NCBI GenBank assembly: GCA_037501455.1
Contig: CM074855.1
Location: 55,249,001-55,313,000, forward strand
Direction of reading: 5' to 3'
DNA: 64,000 bases
From: Lantana camara
Lineage: Eukaryota; Streptophyta; Magnoliopsida; Lamiales; Verbenaceae
The position numbers and the translations under genes are program-made. Positions 62,100-64,000 of the stretch are shown here, piece by piece; the stretch's first letter is position 1, and the number at the start of each line of letters is the position of its first letter. The notes under the pieces are model-generated. The model was not told the DNA's origin, did no database searches, and saw only the letters and a list, made by a program, of their open reading frames with translations.

Positions 62100-63128
62100 A
62101 TGCCTCCACGAAGACATCGTGATCGATCTCCAGGACGACGTCATCATCGTGATCGTACTCCTACACCTCCACCTCCACAACCACCGCCGGCAGAGGCCTT
62201 TGTTAACTCAGTTATCAATATTATAGATCAAAGGCTACGAGATTATGTACCACCGGCACCTCCAGCACCACCTGCACCTATTGTACCGCCTGAGGCACCG
62301 CTTTCTGTTATACTCAGGGAGTTTCAGAATCAAAGACCTCCCAAGTTCTTCAAGGGAAATGATATACAGGCGGAAATGTGGCTGAAAGAGGTAGAGAGGA
62401 TATGGGAGCTCATTCCATGTGAGTCCCGAGAGAAGGCTCGATGCACCATCACTTTAATACAAAGGGAAGCCTACTCTTGGTGGGAAAGCACGCGGATTGT
62501 ATTGGAGGCAACCGGAGAGGAGATTAATTGGGAAATATTTACAAGAGAATTTAAGAACAAGTTCATCCCTCCCTCATCACGTACTCGAAGGTTGAGAGAA
62601 TTTACCGAATTGAAGCAAGGATCGAGGTCTGTGGCCGAGTATATTTCAGAGTATGAAAGGTTATCTCGCTATGCACCCAATATAGCGAGTGATGATTTTC
62701 ACAAAGCTATGCAGTTCGTACAAGGACTCCGACCGGACATACAGAGAGCCTTGGAAGCGGTTAACACGAGTACTTGGGTCAAGGCTACCACAAAAGCTTT
62801 GAAAGTTGAAGACTCGGTGAATGCGAGAAGGTTTGTACCTCACTCCGGACAAAATTCTAATAATGGAAAGAGGCCTATTTCTTATCAATCCTCGCCACCT
62901 CAGGAAGGATCTCAGAAAAAGGCTCAATCAATAGGATCGGCCTCGAAAGCTCCAAGTGTACCAACTTCAACTTCATCTTCGGGAAAACCTCTTTGCACCT
63001 ATTGCGGACGTGATACACATACTTATGAGGCTTGTAGGAAACGTTTGAATTTATGTCTGCGCTGTGGAAGCAATGAGCACCTAGTAGACACGTGTCCGAA
63101 GCGACGAGAGTTGTCTGTCGGGGGATAG
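62100..63128 (+). CDS. E3 Gag (pol absent)
   Basis: 342 residues. The start at MPPRRH is chosen because E1 Gag starts the same way and GACAG, a possible splice acceptor, directly precedes it; an in-frame ATG 15 codons upstream is the alternative. It has an arginine-rich N terminus, a proline-rich linker, a retrotransposon Gag domain (about 72-236) clearly homologous to E1 Gag, and two canonical CX2CX4HX4C zinc knuckles (C299-C312 and C319-C332). Gag forms the particle and binds element RNA. It ends at TAG shortly after the second knuckle, exactly where E1 continues towards its protease. The frame appears intact, so a gag-only element could still make particle protein. Confidence 0.92.
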   Translation: MPPRRHRDRSPGRRHHRDRTPTPPPPQPPPAEAFVNSVINIIDQRLRDYVPPAPPAPPAPIVPPEAPLSVILREFQNQRPPKFFKGNDIQAEMWLKEVERIWELIPCESREKARCTITLIQREAYSWWESTRIVLEATGEEINWEIFTREFKNKFIPPSSRTRRLREFTELKQGSRSVAEYISEYERLSRYAPNIASDDFHKAMQFVQGLRPDIQRALEAVNTSTWVKATTKALKVEDSVNARRFVPHSGQNSNNGKRPISYQSSPPQEGSQKKAQSIGSASKAPSVPTSTSSSGKPLCTYCGRDTHTYEACRKRLNLCLRCGSNEHLVDTCPKRRELSVGG

Positions 63129-63240
63129 AGGCCACTTGTTCAGGCTCGTGCATATGCTCTGGAGAGAGAGGTGCACAATATGAATGCTCATCCGAATGTG
63201 GTAGCCGAAGGTATCAACTATATTTATGGCATAATCAACG
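63129..63240 (+). pseudogene. Leftover gag-protease linker of E3
   Basis: In the same frame after the TAG, translation continues as RPLVQARAYALERE, then PNVVAEG, matching E1 [14 protein letters not shown], then PNVVIEG. So the stop sits inside a formerly continuous gag-pol frame. Homology ends near 63235 before the protease aspartate, where sequence switches to the GGTGAACGGTAC 3' region shared with E2. This marks the point at which pol was lost. Confidence 0.8.
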
Positions 63241-63435
63241 GTGAACGGTACCCTAACCATGCATATCACGTGCATCATGAAATCTATTGCTATTGTATTT
63301 AATTCTTATTAGTTGCAATTTTGATTGTGTAAAAGCATTAGTTATGTGATTAACGTGATGCTACCTGCTTTATGTGACACATACGTGAACGTTTCTACAA
63401 TTTGCCTTCTTGAATCGTTGTTTTGGCGTGTGTGT
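63241..63435 (+). other. E3 3' untranslated region
   Basis: AT-rich sequence with no gene. Its first 35 bases match E2 from about 32930; the rest has diverged. It leads into the hairpin array. Confidence 0.65.
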
Positions 63436-63603
63436 GAGAGACGGGGTTCTCTCATTTCTTGTTGAGAGACGGGGTTCTCTTTTGGCGTGTTTAAGAGACG
63501 GGGTTCTCTTGTAATTCTTGCTTTGGTGAGAGTCGGGGTACTCTCCTTGCTTTTGTGAGAGTCGGGGTACTCTCCTTGCTTATTTGAGAGACGGGGCTCT
63601 CTC
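63436..63603 (+). repeat. Array of six CGGGG-loop hairpins in the E3 3' region
   Basis: 18-base inverted repeats start at 63436, 63464, 63493, 63528, 63557 and 63586. Stems are GAGAGA/TCTCTC (units 1 and 6), GAGAGA/TCTCTT with a G-T pair (unit 2), AAGAGA/TCTCTT (unit 3, compensated) and GAGAGT/ACTCTC (units 4 and 5, compensated). Loops are CGGGGT or, in unit 6, CGGGGC. The array ends 33 bases before the pre-polypurine hairpin, as in E2. Confidence 0.9.
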
Positions 63604-63636
63604 ACCGCTTGCTTTAGAGATTTAGAACTTGAGTAT

Positions 63637-63655
63637 GGACCTGGGGACCAGGTCC
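63637..63655 (+). promoter_or_regulatory. Hairpin upstream of the E3 polypurine tract
   Basis: GGACCTGG/CCAGGTCC around GGA, identical to E2, four bases before the polypurine tract. Confidence 0.7.
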
Positions 63656-63659
63656 TCTT

Positions 63660-63672
63660 AAGGGGGAGAGAG
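63660..63672 (+). other. E3 polypurine tract
   Basis: AAGGGGGAGAGAG, then T, then the LTR start TGTAACGCC. Confidence 0.92.
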
Positions 63673-63673
63673 T

Positions 63674-64000
63674 TGTAACGCCCCGTTTTCAATTTACACA
63701 TTATGTGAAGATTTATCTACATCTCATAATATTATATGTATTATAAGTTCATGCTTTATATGAATTATCCTTAATGTGAAATGTGTGAATTAAGTGATAA
63801 TGTGCTTAATTGTATTATGTGACCTTAATTGATCATTTCATGAAATTTATGGACTCAATTGCATAACTTGGTTTGGAGCTAATGGATCTTTTAGGTAGGG
63901 ATAATACTTGATTGCATTCATTTAAATAACCTAGGGACTTGTTTGCAATTTGGGGACATATGTTAAGATAGTGGAGGATATATTATATATCTAGTATATG
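63674..64000 (+). repeat. E3 3' LTR (first 327 bp; cut by the window end)
   Basis: Identical by eye to 59281-59607 across all 327 visible bases. The remainder and the right flank lie outside the window. Confidence 0.94.

Larger units (their letters stand above)
59281..64000 (+). mobile_element. E3: gag-only LTR retrotransposon, truncated by the window end
   Basis: 5' LTR, primer site, gag, a 3' region with hairpins, polypurine tract and the first 327 bp of the 3' LTR. LTR ends, 3' region and polypurine tract match E2 in kind, so E2 and E3 are one family with different interiors. Pol is missing: the interior is only about 1.8 kb. The visible parts of the two LTRs are identical over 327 bp, suggesting a very recent insertion. 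The last five bases before it are ACACT; the matching duplication lies outside the window. Confidence 0.93.

Overview
The window looks like nuclear DNA of a flowering plant from a repeat-dominated, probably heterochromatic region. The evidence is the repeat content: a long AT-rich satellite array interrupted by long-terminal-repeat (LTR) retrotransposons of the plant Ty3/gypsy chromovirus type. They carry initiator-methionine tRNA primer sites and a Gag-pol with a C-terminal chromodomain-like segment of Tekay/Del style. I see no host gene, tRNA, rRNA or CRISPR array, and I cannot name the species.

Layout. Satellite block 1 (1-7550), element E1 (7551-17503), satellite block 2 (17504-26815), element E2 (26816-36262), satellite block 3 (36263-59280), element E3 (59281 to the window end, cut off in its 3' LTR). 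The satellite monomer is 457 bp, and about 87 copies make up about 39.9 kb (62% of the window). Copies are arranged in nested higher-order repeats of 7, 5, 3, 6, 4 and 9 monomers. The monomer itself appears to be an old dimer of two diverged halves of about 228 bp.

Elements. All three lie on the + strand at three different monomer positions. E1 is complete: 2.6-kb LTRs, TTATT target duplication, primer site, an uninterrupted 1491-codon gag-pol frame and a polypurine tract. E2 is complete in outline (2892-bp LTRs, ATGAT duplication), but its 3.7-kb interior has no long reading frame, only a possible reverse-transcriptase remnant. E3 belongs to the same LTR family as E2 and keeps only gag; pol is deleted. 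E2 and E3 therefore look non-autonomous and would need proteins from a relative such as E1 (inference).

Most interesting pattern. The three elements share small inverted repeats whose arms change in step while the loops or spacing stay fixed. These are: a hairpin 4-5 nt before the polypurine tract; a TCAGTC/GACTGA hairpin followed by a long-range GCTAGGCGGG/CCCGCCTAGC pairing in the LTR; and, in E2 and E3, tandem arrays of hairpins with a CGGGGY loop in the 3' region plus GACAC-GGGG-GTGTC hairpins in the LTR. They persist in elements that have lost their proteins, so they are candidates for cis-acting RNA or DNA structures of this retrotransposon group.
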